In this document: piece by piece, positions 34,556 to 43,065 of the stretch | Numbering within the stretch: the first letter of the stretch is position 1 | How the letters are laid out: each line of letters opens with the position of its first letter | Origin: Nocardia amikacinitolerans NBRC 108937 | GTDB taxonomy: Bacteria > Actinomycetota > Actinomycetes > Mycobacteriales > Mycobacteriaceae | DNA: 64,000 bases | Direction: 5' to 3' | Assembly (NCBI RefSeq): GCF_001612615.1 | Contig: NZ_BDAU01000001.1 | Location: forward strand, 124,001-188,000 | Made by a program: the position numbers and the translations under genes | The notes under the pieces: generated by a model | The model's input: the letters and a program-made list of their open reading frames with translations, nothing else | What the model was told of the DNA's origin: nothing | The model's database searches: none

Positions 34556-34600
34556 TTCCGTCGGGCTGAGCTTGGTGAGGCGCGGTAAAGTCTCGAACCG

Positions 34601-35350
34601 GTGAAAACTTTTCGGCCCTCCGATCTGGCCCGCGAGCACGGCCTCTCGACCCAGGCGGTCCGCAACTACGAGCGCGACGGGTTTCTCCCGCCCGCCGAGC
34701 GCACGCCCAGCGGCTACCGGATCTACACCGAAGTGCACGCGGCGGCCTTGCGGGCCTTTCTCGGTCTAGTCGCGGCGTACGGGCACGCGGCCGCGGGCCG
34801 AATCATGAACGCACTCCACGACGACGCGCTCGACGACGCACTGCGCGTCATCGACGGCGGCCACGACCAGTTGCTTCGCGATCGAGAAACCCTCGCTTCT
34901 GTGCGGCGCGCGGTCGATCACCTGGCGGCGGAGTCCCCCACCGTCTCCGAGGGCGCCGACAGTCGAACCATCCGCGAACTCGCGCACCGACTCCGCATCA
35001 CCCCCGCGACGCTGCGCAAGTGGGAGGGTGTCGGCATCCTCGCCCCGGCGCGCGACCCGGCCACCGGATACCGCCGCTACAGCGCGAGCGATATCCGCGA
35101 CGCCGAGCTCGCGCATCTGCTTCGGCGCGGCGGCTATCCGCTGGAGCGGATCGCCACGGTCGTCCAGCAGATCCGAAGTGCCGGTGGCACAGCCGCATTG
35201 GCCGCCGCCCTCGACGACTGGCAACGAAAACTCACCGCCCAGGGTCTTGCCATGCTCGACGCGGCCGGTCTGCTCGGGAACTACCTGCGCGTGCTCGACG
35301 ATCTGCCGCAACGAGTTTCGGCGTCGGCCGTGCCGGTCAGTCGGCGATGA
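34601..35350 (+). CDS. MerR-family regulator with two DNA-binding domains
   Basis: 249 residues from GTG 34601. Two MerR winged helices are present in one chain: residues 1-70 (R-P-S-D-L-A-R-E-H-G-L-S-T-Q-A-V-R-N-Y-E-R-D-G, then G-Y-R-I-Y) and about 122-190 (I-R-E-L-A-H-R-L-R-I-T-P-A-T-L-R-K-W-E-G-V-G, then G-Y-R-R-Y). Usual MerR proteins have one and dimerise, so this chain may bind as a pseudo-dimer or recognise two adjacent sites. It is divergent from the erythromycin-esterase-like gene and is its likely controller. Its end overlaps the next, convergent gene by 14 bases. Confidence 0.87.
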   Translation: MKTFRPSDLAREHGLSTQAVRNYERDGFLPPAERTPSGYRIYTEVHAAALRAFLGLVAAYGHAAAGRIMNALHDDALDDALRVIDGGHDQLLRDRETLASVRRAVDHLAAESPTVSEGADSRTIRELAHRLRITPATLRKWEGVGILAPARDPATGYRRYSASDIRDAELAHLLRRGGYPLERIATVVQQIRSAGGTAALAAALDDWQRKLTAQGLAMLDAAGLLGNYLRVLDDLPQRVSASAVPVSRR

Positions 35351-35801
35351 CCTCCAATTCCGGCCGGTGCTCGCGCATCGCCTCGGTGACCTTCAGCAGC
35401 GGGACCGACAGCGAGGTCATCGGAATAGACGGCGCGGTGGCGATCGCGTAGTCCCGATCCGGGTGGGTCAGCACAAGATCGATGGCGTCCCCGCTCTGGC
35501 ACCTGCGCACCCGCACGTGATCCACCGTCGACCACGCGATACGGCCGAACGCCCGGTGCTCCACGGCGTCGTCGGTGATCACCAGATCCGGCCTGCGGCG
35601 CAGTCCCGACCACGCCATCTCCGCGCCGATCGCGAGAAACACCAGCGCCCCGATCTTCCCCGCGATCACCGCCGTATCCGTCACGATCGCGAGCACGCAG
35701 ATCGCCGCGAGCCCGAGACACGCGACCGCCACTCCCACCGTCGTCCGCCACGAGCGAAACACCGTATCGGCGCGCCGCCCCGCCCCCTTCCGCACATGCA
35801 T
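35337..35801 (-). CDS. Membrane protein with PH-like domain
   Basis: 154 residues from ATG 35801, six bases after a TAGGAT -10 box (35808-35813), so probably leaderless. Two membrane helices (residues 20-40 and 45-65) precede a cytoplasmic beta-rich domain (P-D-L-V-I-T-D-D-A-V-E-H-R-A-F-G-R-I-A-W-S-T-V-D), reading like the STM3941/PH-type small membrane proteins. Function is unknown. It overlaps the MerR gene tail to tail. Confidence 0.72.
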   Translation of the reverse strand: MHVRKGAGRRADTVFRSWRTTVGVAVACLGLAAICVLAIVTDTAVIAGKIGALVFLAIGAEMAWSGLRRRPDLVITDDAVEHRAFGRIAWSTVDHVRVRRCQSGDAIDLVLTHPDRDYAIATAPSIPMTSLSVPLLKVTEAMREHRPELEVIAD

Positions 35802-35911
35802 TGGCGCATCCTAACGGTGGGCCACGAAGGGGTCGTCCGCACGTGCGCGGCGATCCACGCCAACAGCCCGCGCGGCAATGCGTCGCCGAAGGCGCGATGG
35901 CCCAACTATTT

Positions 35912-36882
35912 TCATTCCGGTGGGCGCCAGCTGAGAACTGGATCCAGGCTGCGTGACATCATGCCGTTCGGTGCTATCCGAATGACGTTGTCGCGCAACC
36001 AGGTCGCCGCCGGTGCCGACCACTGGGCGACGGTGCCAATGCGGTAGGACTGGCGTGCGACGGTTCGAGTCCGGGTGCGCCGCAGGCGGTCGTAGCCGGT
36101 CAAGGCGGCCTGGATCGGATGCCTGCCGAGCATGGCGGCGAGCGTGACGGCGTCCTCGAGTGCTTGATTGGCGCCCTGCCCGAGATTGGGCGTCATCGCG
36201 TGTGCCGCGTCGCCGAGCAGGACGACCCGCCCGCGGGCGAAGGTGTCCAGGGCGGGCAGATCGTAGATGTCGTGACGGAGGACAGCGTCCCCCACGTCTC
36301 ACTTCCGCCGGGTGTGAAGTCCAGCGGCCGCGTGATCATCCGCCATGCGGTGTATCCGGCATATCGGGGTTCGCGGGCATTCGGCCACACCGATCGGCGC
36401 ACCACGCTGCGAACCCCATCGGCGCCGATCACCAGGTCGGATTCGCAAGAACCCAGCGAGTGTTCCACCGTCGCGACGGTGCCATGATCCTCGACGCCGA
36501 CGACCTCGACCGTCGGACGCAGGGCACCGGCGGGCAGCGCCTCCCTCAGGATCTCCAGCAGGTCCGCGCGACGCAGGACGACCAGCGGCCCGTGCCGACG
36601 TGCCAGTGCGGCAACGTCGGTGCGAGACAACCACCGACCGGTGCGATCACGGATACCGCCCTCGGTCCCGGGCATTCCGGCGGCCCGCACCCGATCCCCG
36701 AGTCCGAGCGCGTCCAAGGCGCGGACACCGTTGGACCACAGCGAGATTCCGGAGCCCGTCGCACCGCTGTCGTCACCCCGCTCGAGCACTTCGACCTGCC
36801 ACCCGCGGCTCGTCAGGGCCACCGCGGCGGCCAGCCCGCCGATTCCACCGCCTACCACGGTCGCGCTCCGGATCCCGCCCAC
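35912..36882 (-). pseudogene. FAD-dependent monooxygenase with internal deletion
   Basis: From GTG 36882 (GGAGG five bases upstream) the reading frame encodes a normal FAD monooxygenase start: V-G-G-G-I-G-G-L-A-A-A-V-A, then V-L-E-R-G, and G-A-D-G-V-R-S near residue 150. After G-S-E-T-W-G (about 36300) the frame is lost and resumes in another frame with D-A-V-L-R-H-D-I-Y-D-L-P and the conserved G-D-A-A-H-A-M-T-P-N-L-G-Q-G, ending at 35912. The expected 70-80 residues between these motifs are absent, so a deletion of non-triplet length removed part of the middle domain. The enzyme is almost surely dead, while its TetR regulator and operators remain. Confidence 0.85.
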
Positions 36883-36892
36883 GATATCCTCC

Positions 36893-36926
36893 ACTACAGC
36901 TGTAGTTGCACCTACTACAGTAGTAG
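36893..36926. promoter_or_regulatory. Paired palindromic operators of the TetR regulator
   Basis: Two adjacent dyads lie in the 72-base gap between the monooxygenase remnant and the TetR gene: ACTACAGCTGTAGT (36893-36906, perfect) and CTACTACAGTAGTAG (36912-36926, perfect seven-base arms around A). Both contain CTACAG. They overlap the expected promoter of the monooxygenase. Confidence 0.75.
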
Positions 36927-36954
36927 TGCAGGACCGGAAGAATGGGAAGCGAGC

Positions 36955-37524
36955 GTGACCGACACCGCAGATCGCCGCACCCGGCTGGCCGACGCCGCGG
37001 TCGAGACCCTCGCCAGAACGGGAATGCGCGGTCTTACACATCGGGCCGTCGACCAGGCCGCGGGATTGCCGGAGGGCTCTTGTTCGAACTGCTTCCGCAC
37101 CCGGCAGGCGTTACTGGAGGCGACCGTCGAACGGCTCGCGGAGCGCGACGCCGCCGAACTCGCCCTCCCGATGCCTGCCGTCCCGGATCCCGACGAGCTT
37201 TCGACGCTGCTCGCCGACATCATCGAGCGATGGCTGACCACCGACCGGGACCGCATGCTCGCCCGCTACGAGTTGGCGCTCGAGTCGACACGGCGACCCG
37301 AGCTTCGCAAAGCATTGCGTGACAGCGGAGCCCGATTTCGCACCATGGCTACGGAGTTGTTCGCGGCGCTGGGCGCCCCGGATCCGGCCCAGCGCGCCAA
37401 CGCCTTCGTCGGCTGCCTGGACGGGGTGATCTTCGACCGGCTGGCGGGGGCGGGCGGCGGGGAGCCCGATCGACAGCAGTTGGCGGAAACCGTGCGAATC
37501 CTCTTCAGGGGCTTCCTGGCGTGA
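36955..37524 (+). CDS. TetR-family transcriptional regulator
   Basis: 189 residues from GTG 36955. The helix-turn-helix is R-L-A-D-A-A-V-E-T-L-A-R-T-G-M-R-G-L-T-H-R-A-V-D-Q-A-A-G-L-P-E-G-S-C-S-N-C-F, with an unusual C-S-N-C-F where S-x-x-x-Y-F is typical. The C-terminal domain resembles regulators of the AcrR/PaaR kind that control monooxygenase or efflux genes. It is divergent from the broken FAD monooxygenase and faces two palindromes, so it was probably that gene's repressor. It reads intact. Confidence 0.87.
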   Translation: MTDTADRRTRLADAAVETLARTGMRGLTHRAVDQAAGLPEGSCSNCFRTRQALLEATVERLAERDAAELALPMPAVPDPDELSTLLADIIERWLTTDRDRMLARYELALESTRRPELRKALRDSGARFRTMATELFAALGAPDPAQRANAFVGCLDGVIFDRLAGAGGGEPDRQQLAETVRILFRGFLA

Positions 37525-37554
37525 GCGGCGACCAGCGCGCCGTGACCTGACAAA

Positions 37555-37592
37555 CCCGCGGCCACACCGATCCGTGCCGCTGCGGCCGCGGG
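37555..37592. terminator. Hairpin between convergent genes
   Basis: CCCGCGGCC (37555-37563) pairs exactly with GGCCGCGGG (37584-37592) across 20 bases; flanking AAA and TTT extend the symmetry. It lies between the TetR gene and the UvrA-like gene, so it can end both transcripts. Confidence 0.65.
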
Positions 37593-37599
37593 CTTTGGT

Positions 37600-39882
37600 T
37601 CAGGCCGCCTTGTACTTGCGCAGGTATTCGCCGGTCAGCGAGGTGGGGTGGGTCAGGAGGTCGGCGGGGGTGCCGGTGAAGACGATCTGGCCGCCGTCTT
37701 TGCCGCCGTCGGGGCCGAGGTCGATCACCCAGTCGGAGTGGGCGACGACGTCGAGGTTGTGTTCGATCACGACGACGGTGTTGCCGCGTTCGACGAGGCC
37801 GTCCATGAGCGCGAGCAGGGTGTCGACATCGGACATGTGCAGACCGGTGGTCGGCTCGTCGAGCACGTAGATCGAGCCGGTGTTCTGCAACTGGGTGGCG
37901 AGCTTGATGCGCTGGCGTTCGCCGCCCGACAGCGTGCTCATCGCCTGGCCGAGGCTCAGGTACTCGAGACCGACCTCGTTCATGGTGCGCAGCTTGGCGT
38001 TCAGCGCCTTCTCCGTGAAGAAGGCGAGCGCCTCCTCCGCCGACATCTCCAGCACGTCCGCGATGGACTTGCCGCGCAGCGTGTGGCCGAGCACGTCCTC
38101 GGAGAAGCGGCGGCCGTCGCAGGCGTCGCAGTGCGTGGTGACCGGATCCATGTAGGCGATCTCGGTGATGATCACCCCGCGCCCCTCGCACTGCTTGCAC
38201 GCACCGTCGGAGTTGAAGCTGAACAGGCTCGGTGATTCGCCCGTCGCCTTGGCGAACAGCTTGCGGATGGGGTCCATCAAGCCCAGATAGGTCGCGGGAG
38301 TCGACCGGGACGATGCCGCGATCGGCGACTGGTCGACGAACAGCGCCTCGGGATGTTGGCGCACGAACACGTCCCGGATGAGGCTGCTCTTGCCCGAGCC
38401 CGCCACGCCGGTGACGGAGGTCAGAATGCCGGTGGGAATGCCGACCGTGACATCGCGCAGGTTGTGCACACTCGCGTGCTCGATCAGCAGCTCGCCGCTG
38501 GCCGCGCGGAAGCTGTCCTTGACGGTGAAGGGTCTGCGCAGACCCGCGCCGGTTGGCGTATCGGCGGCGCGCAGTTCGGCGAAGCTGCCCTGGAACACCA
38601 CCTGCCCGCCGTGCACACCGGCGCGCGGACCGACATCGACGACGTGGTCGGCGATCTGGATGACATCCGGGTCGTGCTCGACGACCAGCACGGTATTGCC
38701 CTTGTCCCGCAACGCTTTCAGCAGATCGTTCAGCCTGCCGACATCGCGCGGGTGCAGCCCGACGCTCGGCTCGTCGAAGATGTAGGTCATCCCGATCAAC
38801 GTGCTGGACAGATGCTTGATCATCTTCAGCCGCTGGCCCTCACCGCCGGAGAGGGTCGAGGTGGGTCGGTCCAGGCTCAGGTACCCGAGTCCGATGTCGG
38901 CGACGCGGCGCAGCGCGGTGCGGATGGCGTCGGCCAAGCCGAGCGCAGCCGGGTCGGTGATCTCGTCGAGCACCGCCATCAGATCGGTGATCTGCATCCG
39001 CGACCACTCGGCGATATTCCGGCCGTCGATCTCGGTGGCCAACGCCGCGGCGTTGAGGCGGGCGCCCTTGCAGGTCGGGCACACGCCCTCGGTGAGGAAC
39101 TTCTGCATCTGCTCGCGGGTCTTCTCGCTGAGCGTGGAGGTGTCGCGCTGCAGACGGGTACGGGTGAACTTCTCCGCGAGCCCCTCGTAATTGGCCTTCC
39201 AGGTGCCCTTGGCGAAGGTCAGCTCCACCTTGCCGCCGCTGCCGTACAGGAAGTCCTGGAACTCGGCCTCGGTGTAGTCGGCCAGCTTCTTGTCCGGATC
39301 GAAGCGCCCGGAATTGCCGTAGAGCTGCCAATCACCGCTGCCCACACCGTAACCGGGGAGCAGAATGGCGCCTTCGTTGAGCGATTTGGTGCGATCGACC
39401 AGCCGGTCGGGGTCCGCGCGAACCGTCATGCCCAGCCCGTCGCAGTCCGGACACATGCCCTGGGGCACGTTGAACGAGTAGTTGTAGACGAATCCGGCCG
39501 AGGGCGAACCGAATCGGGCGAACATGGCGCGCACCATCGAGTAGATGTCGGTCATGGTGCCGACCGTGGAGCGCGGACCGCCGCCCACCGGCTGCTGGTC
39601 GATGATGACCGGCGCGGTCAGATTCTCGATCGCCTCGGCGTGCGGTCGCTCGTAGCGCGGCAGGAAGTTCAGCACGAACGCCGGGAAGGTGGCGTAGAGC
39701 TGCCGCTGCGACTCCACGGCGATGGTGTCGAACACGATGGACGACTTGCCCGACCCGGAAACGCCGGTGAAGACGGTGATCTTGTTCTTGGGGATTTCCA
39801 GCGAGACGTTGCGCAGGTTGTGCTCGCTGGCCCCGAGCACCCGGATGACATCGACGGAAACGGCCGAATCGGTAGAAGGCAT
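37600..39882 (-). CDS. UvrA-like ABC ATPase (UvrA2/DrrC type)
   Basis: 760 residues from ATG 39882. Two ABC ATPase halves: Walker A G-V-S-G-S-G-K-S-S and G-V-A-G-S-G-K-S-S, signatures L-S-G-G-E-G-Q-R-L-K and L-S-G-G-E-R-Q-R-I-K. Zinc-finger cysteines are C-P-D-C-D-G, C-P-T-C-K-G, C-K-Q-C-E-G and C-D-A-C-D-G. It is about 200 residues shorter than housekeeping UvrA, the size of DrrC-type paralogues that protect producers of DNA-binding drugs. The role is likely removal of intercalators or auxiliary repair. It is not next to other uvr genes. An ATG at 39894 is an alternative start. Confidence 0.88.
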   Translation of the reverse strand: MPSTDSAVSVDVIRVLGASEHNLRNVSLEIPKNKITVFTGVSGSGKSSIVFDTIAVESQRQLYATFPAFVLNFLPRYERPHAEAIENLTAPVIIDQQPVGGGPRSTVGTMTDIYSMVRAMFARFGSPSAGFVYNYSFNVPQGMCPDCDGLGMTVRADPDRLVDRTKSLNEGAILLPGYGVGSGDWQLYGNSGRFDPDKKLADYTEAEFQDFLYGSGGKVELTFAKGTWKANYEGLAEKFTRTRLQRDTSTLSEKTREQMQKFLTEGVCPTCKGARLNAAALATEIDGRNIAEWSRMQITDLMAVLDEITDPAALGLADAIRTALRRVADIGLGYLSLDRPTSTLSGGEGQRLKMIKHLSSTLIGMTYIFDEPSVGLHPRDVGRLNDLLKALRDKGNTVLVVEHDPDVIQIADHVVDVGPRAGVHGGQVVFQGSFAELRAADTPTGAGLRRPFTVKDSFRAASGELLIEHASVHNLRDVTVGIPTGILTSVTGVAGSGKSSLIRDVFVRQHPEALFVDQSPIAASSRSTPATYLGLMDPIRKLFAKATGESPSLFSFNSDGACKQCEGRGVIITEIAYMDPVTTHCDACDGRRFSEDVLGHTLRGKSIADVLEMSAEEALAFFTEKALNAKLRTMNEVGLEYLSLGQAMSTLSGGERQRIKLATQLQNTGSIYVLDEPTTGLHMSDVDTLLALMDGLVERGNTVVVIEHNLDVVAHSDWVIDLGPDGGKDGGQIVFTGTPADLLTHPTSLTGEYLRKYKAA

Positions 39883-39983
39883 ACCGGACACCATGCCATC
39901 GCGCACCGACAAAAGGCCCAGTGCAGAGTGGCCTAGATCACATTTCGAGCGGATCGGTATCACCGTCGGCCGGAAGGCGTCCG

Positions 39984-39989
39984 TAGAGT
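39984..39989 (+). promoter_or_regulatory. Leaderless promoter -10 box of the methyltransferase
   Basis: TAGAGT ends six bases before GTG 39996, predicting a leaderless message. It lies in the 113-base gap divergent from the UvrA-like gene. Confidence 0.55.
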
Positions 39990-39995
39990 CGTGAA

Positions 39996-40574
39996 GTGAG
40001 CCGCGACCCGTACTGGAACCACAACACCCGCTACCATCCCTGGCTGCTCGCCAAGGCGCCGGCGTCCGCACGAACCGCGCTCGACGTGGGCTGCGGCGAC
40101 GGGCTTCTGGCAAGGAAATTGGCGACGCCCGGCCGCGAAGTCTTCGGGATCGACGCGGACGCGGACGCGCTGAAACAGGCGTCGGGAGCGGACGGCGTGC
40201 GCTTCGAACAAGCCGACTTCCGGGATTTCGCAGGCGCTTTCGACTACGTGACAGCCGTGGCGACATTGCATCACGTGCCACTCGACGAGGGCCTGACCGC
40301 CCTACGCCGCCTCGTCGCCCCCGGCGGCACGTTGGCCGTGGTCGGACTGTGGAAGATGACGCCGGTCCGCGACGCGGGCTATCTGCCCTTGCTGCCGCTG
40401 ATCTGGGCCGTCGATCGCCTCCCGCCGCGCCCGAGCGGTCCGGACGTGCCGATGCGGGATCCCGTGGACACCCTCGACGACATCCGGAAATCCGCGGCCG
40501 CGATCCTGCCCGGCGCGCGGATCCGGCGTCGTCTCATGTGGCGCTACACATTGCTGTGGCAGCGGCCCGCGTAG
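39996..40574 (+). CDS. Class I SAM-dependent methyltransferase
   Basis: 192 residues. The N-terminus S-R-D-P-Y-W-N-H-N-T-R-Y-H-P-W-L is characteristic of a small actinobacterial methyltransferase group. The SAM motif A-L-D-V-G-C-G-D-G-L-L-A follows near residue 30, then G-I-D-A-D-A (motif II) and F-D-Y-V-T-A-V-A-T-L-H-H-V. The substrate is unknown. The start is supported by the leaderless -10 box. It converges on the luciferase-like gene with 12 bases between. Confidence 0.88.
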   Translation: MSRDPYWNHNTRYHPWLLAKAPASARTALDVGCGDGLLARKLATPGREVFGIDADADALKQASGADGVRFEQADFRDFAGAFDYVTAVATLHHVPLDEGLTALRRLVAPGGTLAVVGLWKMTPVRDAGYLPLLPLIWAVDRLPPRPSGPDVPMRDPVDTLDDIRKSAAAILPGARIRRRLMWRYTLLWQRPA

Positions 40575-40586
40575 GCCGATCCCCGC

Positions 40587-41471
40587 TCAGCGCAGGCGGG
40601 CGAGGACCGGGGCGAACTGTTCCATACTGTCCTCCAGCACGGTGAAGTAGCTGATTCCGAAGCGCTCGCGCAGTTCTCGGACGCGGTCGGCCGCCTCGTC
40701 CGGCGAACCGATGAGCAGGGTCGGGACCCGCTCGGGATTGTCGGCGGCAGAGGGCGGCAGCGCCGGTGCGTACGCATCGGCGAGCGCGACCCATTCGTTT
40801 CGCGAAACAACCCGCTGCACAAGGAGATTGAGTTCGACCTCGCCCGCGCGATCGCCGAGCAGTTCGTTGACGTAGGCCACCCGCTCGGCGGTTTCGTCCT
40901 CGTCGGCGAGTAGCACCGGGCCGCCGGGCGTCGCCGCTCCCCCGCCCGCGAAAGCGACGATGTCCGCTTGCTCGGCGGCGAGCTTCAACAGTCGGTCACC
41001 CCACCCGGCCACCAGCAGCGGCGGGCCCGAGGGCTGCGCGGGGCGCGGCTGGTACTCCGGGTCGGCGAACAACTCACGCAGCGTGGTCACCGTCTGCTCG
41101 AGGTGCCGCACCCGCTTGCCACCGCTCTCGAAAGGGATTCCCGCGGCGTCGAACTCGGCGCGGACATAGCCGGCGCCGAGCCCGAGTTCCACGCGCCCGT
41201 CGGTGAGCTGGTCCGCGCCCGCCGCGTCGCGGGCCAGCAGCACCGGGTTGTAGAAGGCGGTGTTGAGCACGAAGGTATTGAGCCGCACCCGTTCGGTGGC
41301 CTCGGCGGCCACGATCATGGCGGGAAACGGCGCCGGCAGGCCGAGGTGGTCGGCGACACCGATCACATCGAAACCGAGTTCCTCGGCCCTGCGGCACTTT
41401 TCGACCCACCGGGACCTGGACTCCGGCGTCACCATGTTCACGCCGAAACGAAGAGGACGCTGCACTGTCAC
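40587..41471 (-). CDS. LLM-class F420-dependent oxidoreductase
   Basis: 294 residues from GTG 41471. TIM-barrel luciferase-like monooxygenase features: L-R-F-G-V-N-M start, R-R-A-E-E-L-G-F-D-V-I-G-V-A-D-H-L, the bulge motif T-F-V-L-N-T-A-F-Y-N-P-V-L-L-A-R-D-A-A, then D-Q-L-T-D-G-R-V-E-L-G-L-G-A-G-Y. In actinomycetes such proteins use coenzyme F420 to reduce or oxidise small molecules. Substrate is unknown. Upstream is a small membrane protein gene on the same strand, 56 bases away. Confidence 0.88.
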   Translation of the reverse strand: MTVQRPLRFGVNMVTPESRSRWVEKCRRAEELGFDVIGVADHLGLPAPFPAMIVAAEATERVRLNTFVLNTAFYNPVLLARDAAGADQLTDGRVELGLGAGYVRAEFDAAGIPFESGGKRVRHLEQTVTTLRELFADPEYQPRPAQPSGPPLLVAGWGDRLLKLAAEQADIVAFAGGGAATPGGPVLLADEDETAERVAYVNELLGDRAGEVELNLLVQRVVSRNEWVALADAYAPALPPSAADNPERVPTLLIGSPDEAADRVRELRERFGISYFTVLEDSMEQFAPVLARLR

Positions 41472-41527
41472 CAGAACTGTCTACCCGTCGGCTCGGCGTG
41501 CCCGCCACCCGAGGCCGGCGCGCGGGT

Positions 41528-41860
41528 TCAGCACTGCGCGATCGCACTCGTCGCGACGGCCACGCCGAGCAGCGCCACCGCCGCACTCAGCGCGGGCACC
41601 GGGCGCTGGATCACATTGCGGGCCAACCGGCGCAGCGCCTCCTTGCGGCCGAGGCGACGCGGTGCTCCGTCGCCGCCGGAGTGGCGCAGTGTTCCATCGC
41701 GGCCGAACCGCAGCGTTCCCGTGCCGAGGCGGCGGAGCGCGGCGGTGTCGAGGCGAAGCGGACGGCGCGCCTGTCCCTCGGCGCCGGAGCCGGCGGAATC
41801 GCGGCGGAACCATCGGCGGACGAACCCGAGGATCGCGAGGACGATAGTGGCGGTCACCAT
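41528..41860 (-). CDS. Small basic membrane protein
   Basis: 110 residues from ATG 41860 with GAGGGG seven bases upstream. A hydrophobic N-terminal helix (V-T-A-T-I-V-L-A-I-L-G-F-V), a very arginine-rich middle (R-R-P-L-R-L-D-T-A-A-L-R-R-L) and a hydrophobic C-terminus (A-L-S-A-A-V-A-L-L-G-V-A-V-A-T-S) can be seen. No family is recognised. It starts 11 bases after the dehydrogenase stop, hence in one operon with it. Confidence 0.55.
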   Translation of the reverse strand: MVTATIVLAILGFVRRWFRRDSAGSGAEGQARRPLRLDTAALRRLGTGTLRFGRDGTLRHSGGDGAPRRLGRKEALRRLARNVIQRPVPALSAAVALLGVAVATSAIAQC

Positions 41861-41871
41861 GTCCGAGCCCC

Positions 41872-42954
41872 TCAGGCGCCGAGCGCGTTCGGCGCCGGGC
41901 GCGGTGCGGCCGTCTTCGGCAGCACACCCGGCGCGTCGACGATGCCGAAGGTGAGCAGGCTCTCGGCGGTGTCGAGCACCGTCTCGCGGACGGGGCGCAT
42001 GGTCCAGCCGAGTTCCGCGCGCGCCTTGTCCGCACTGACCAGTTCGGTGCGGCCGAGAACCGGAACGGCCAACCGCACACCCTTGTCGAAGCGGGCGATG
42101 AACCGGATCAGCCAGTCGGGCAGCACCCGGGTGGGCACCCGCAGGCCGCGCGGGTTGTACTCGTCCGCGAGGATCCGGGCCAGGTCGGCCATCCACACCG
42201 GATCGGCCGCGCAGATGTACCGATTGCCCGCGGCCTGCGGCAGTTCCATCGCCAGCCGGTGCGCCACGGCGAGATCGCGCACGTCGACCGGTGTCCAGCC
42301 GGTGCGAATCGAGCCGGGCACGTCGCGCGCCAGCAGCCGCCTGATCGGCTCGTGAGAGGTGCTGGTGACCGCGGTTTGCAGCGGGCCGAGCACCATGCCA
42401 GGATTCACCGCCGCCAGCTCGAGTCCGCGCTCGGCGGGCAGGCCGCCGACGAAGTCCCACGCCGCGCGTTCGGCCAGCGTCTTGCTCTTCTGGTAGGGCG
42501 GAATCCGTTCCACCACCGACCAATCCGCCTCGGTGCGCACCTCGTCCACGTCGTGGCCGTAGGCGATCGCGGCGATCGAGGAGGTGAGCACCACTCGGCG
42601 GACCCCCTGCTCCGCGGCAGCCGCGCGCAGCACCCGCAGCGTGCCCTGCACTGCCGGTTCGACGAGTTCGCGCTCGTCGTCGGGGATGTACGGCGGGAAC
42701 GGCGAGGCCACGTGCAGCACGTACGCGCAGCCCGCGACGGCCTCGGACCAGCCCGCGTCGTGGTCGAGATCCGCGGCGACGAACTCGAGGTCCGCACCGA
42801 GGCGGCGCGCGAGCTCCACGAGGTGCGCGCGCTTGCCGGTGTTCGCCAGGTCGCGCACGGTGGCGCGGACCCGATAGCCGTGTTCGAGAAGTTCGGCGAT
42901 GACGTGTCCGGCGATGAATCCCGTTGCGCCGGTGACGAGTACCTGGTTGCTCAT
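41872..42954 (-). CDS. Extended SDR (dihydroflavonol reductase-like)
   Basis: 360 residues from ATG 42954 with AGGTGG five bases upstream. The NAD(P) motif V-T-G-A-T-G-F-I-A-G-H-V is at residues 7-18. L-T-S-S-I-A-A-I supplies the catalytic Ser region, and Y-Q-K-S-K is the Y-x-x-x-K pair near residue 160. This fits extended short-chain dehydrogenases that reduce aldehydes or ketones (the dihydroflavonol-4-reductase group). It is divergent from a TetR regulator, with two tandem 19-bp operators in the gap, so it is probably induced by its substrate. Confidence 0.87.
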   Translation of the reverse strand: MSNQVLVTGATGFIAGHVIAELLEHGYRVRATVRDLANTGKRAHLVELARRLGADLEFVAADLDHDAGWSEAVAGCAYVLHVASPFPPYIPDDERELVEPAVQGTLRVLRAAAAEQGVRRVVLTSSIAAIAYGHDVDEVRTEADWSVVERIPPYQKSKTLAERAAWDFVGGLPAERGLELAAVNPGMVLGPLQTAVTSTSHEPIRRLLARDVPGSIRTGWTPVDVRDLAVAHRLAMELPQAAGNRYICAADPVWMADLARILADEYNPRGLRVPTRVLPDWLIRFIARFDKGVRLAVPVLGRTELVSADKARAELGWTMRPVRETVLDTAESLLTFGIVDAPGVLPKTAAPRPAPNALGA

Positions 42955-42992
42955 GTGTCCCACCTGTCTGGGGAAAGAGGGAGACGGCCGGA

Positions 42993-43031
42993 ATCTAAGC
43001 GCCGCTCAGATAATCTAAGCACCGCATAGAT
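42993..43031. promoter_or_regulatory. Tandem 19-bp TetR operators
   Basis: Two copies of an imperfect palindrome, ATCTAAGCGCCGCTCAGAT (42993-43011) and ATCTAAGCACCGCATAGAT (43013-43031), identical at 16 of 19 positions, start exactly 20 bases apart between the divergent dehydrogenase and TetR genes. The consensus is ATCTAAGC-N3-GC-N2-AGAT. Confidence 0.8.
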
Positions 43032-43065
43032 AGGTTGTCCAGCCCCCGTCGCATACGCTCGGATG

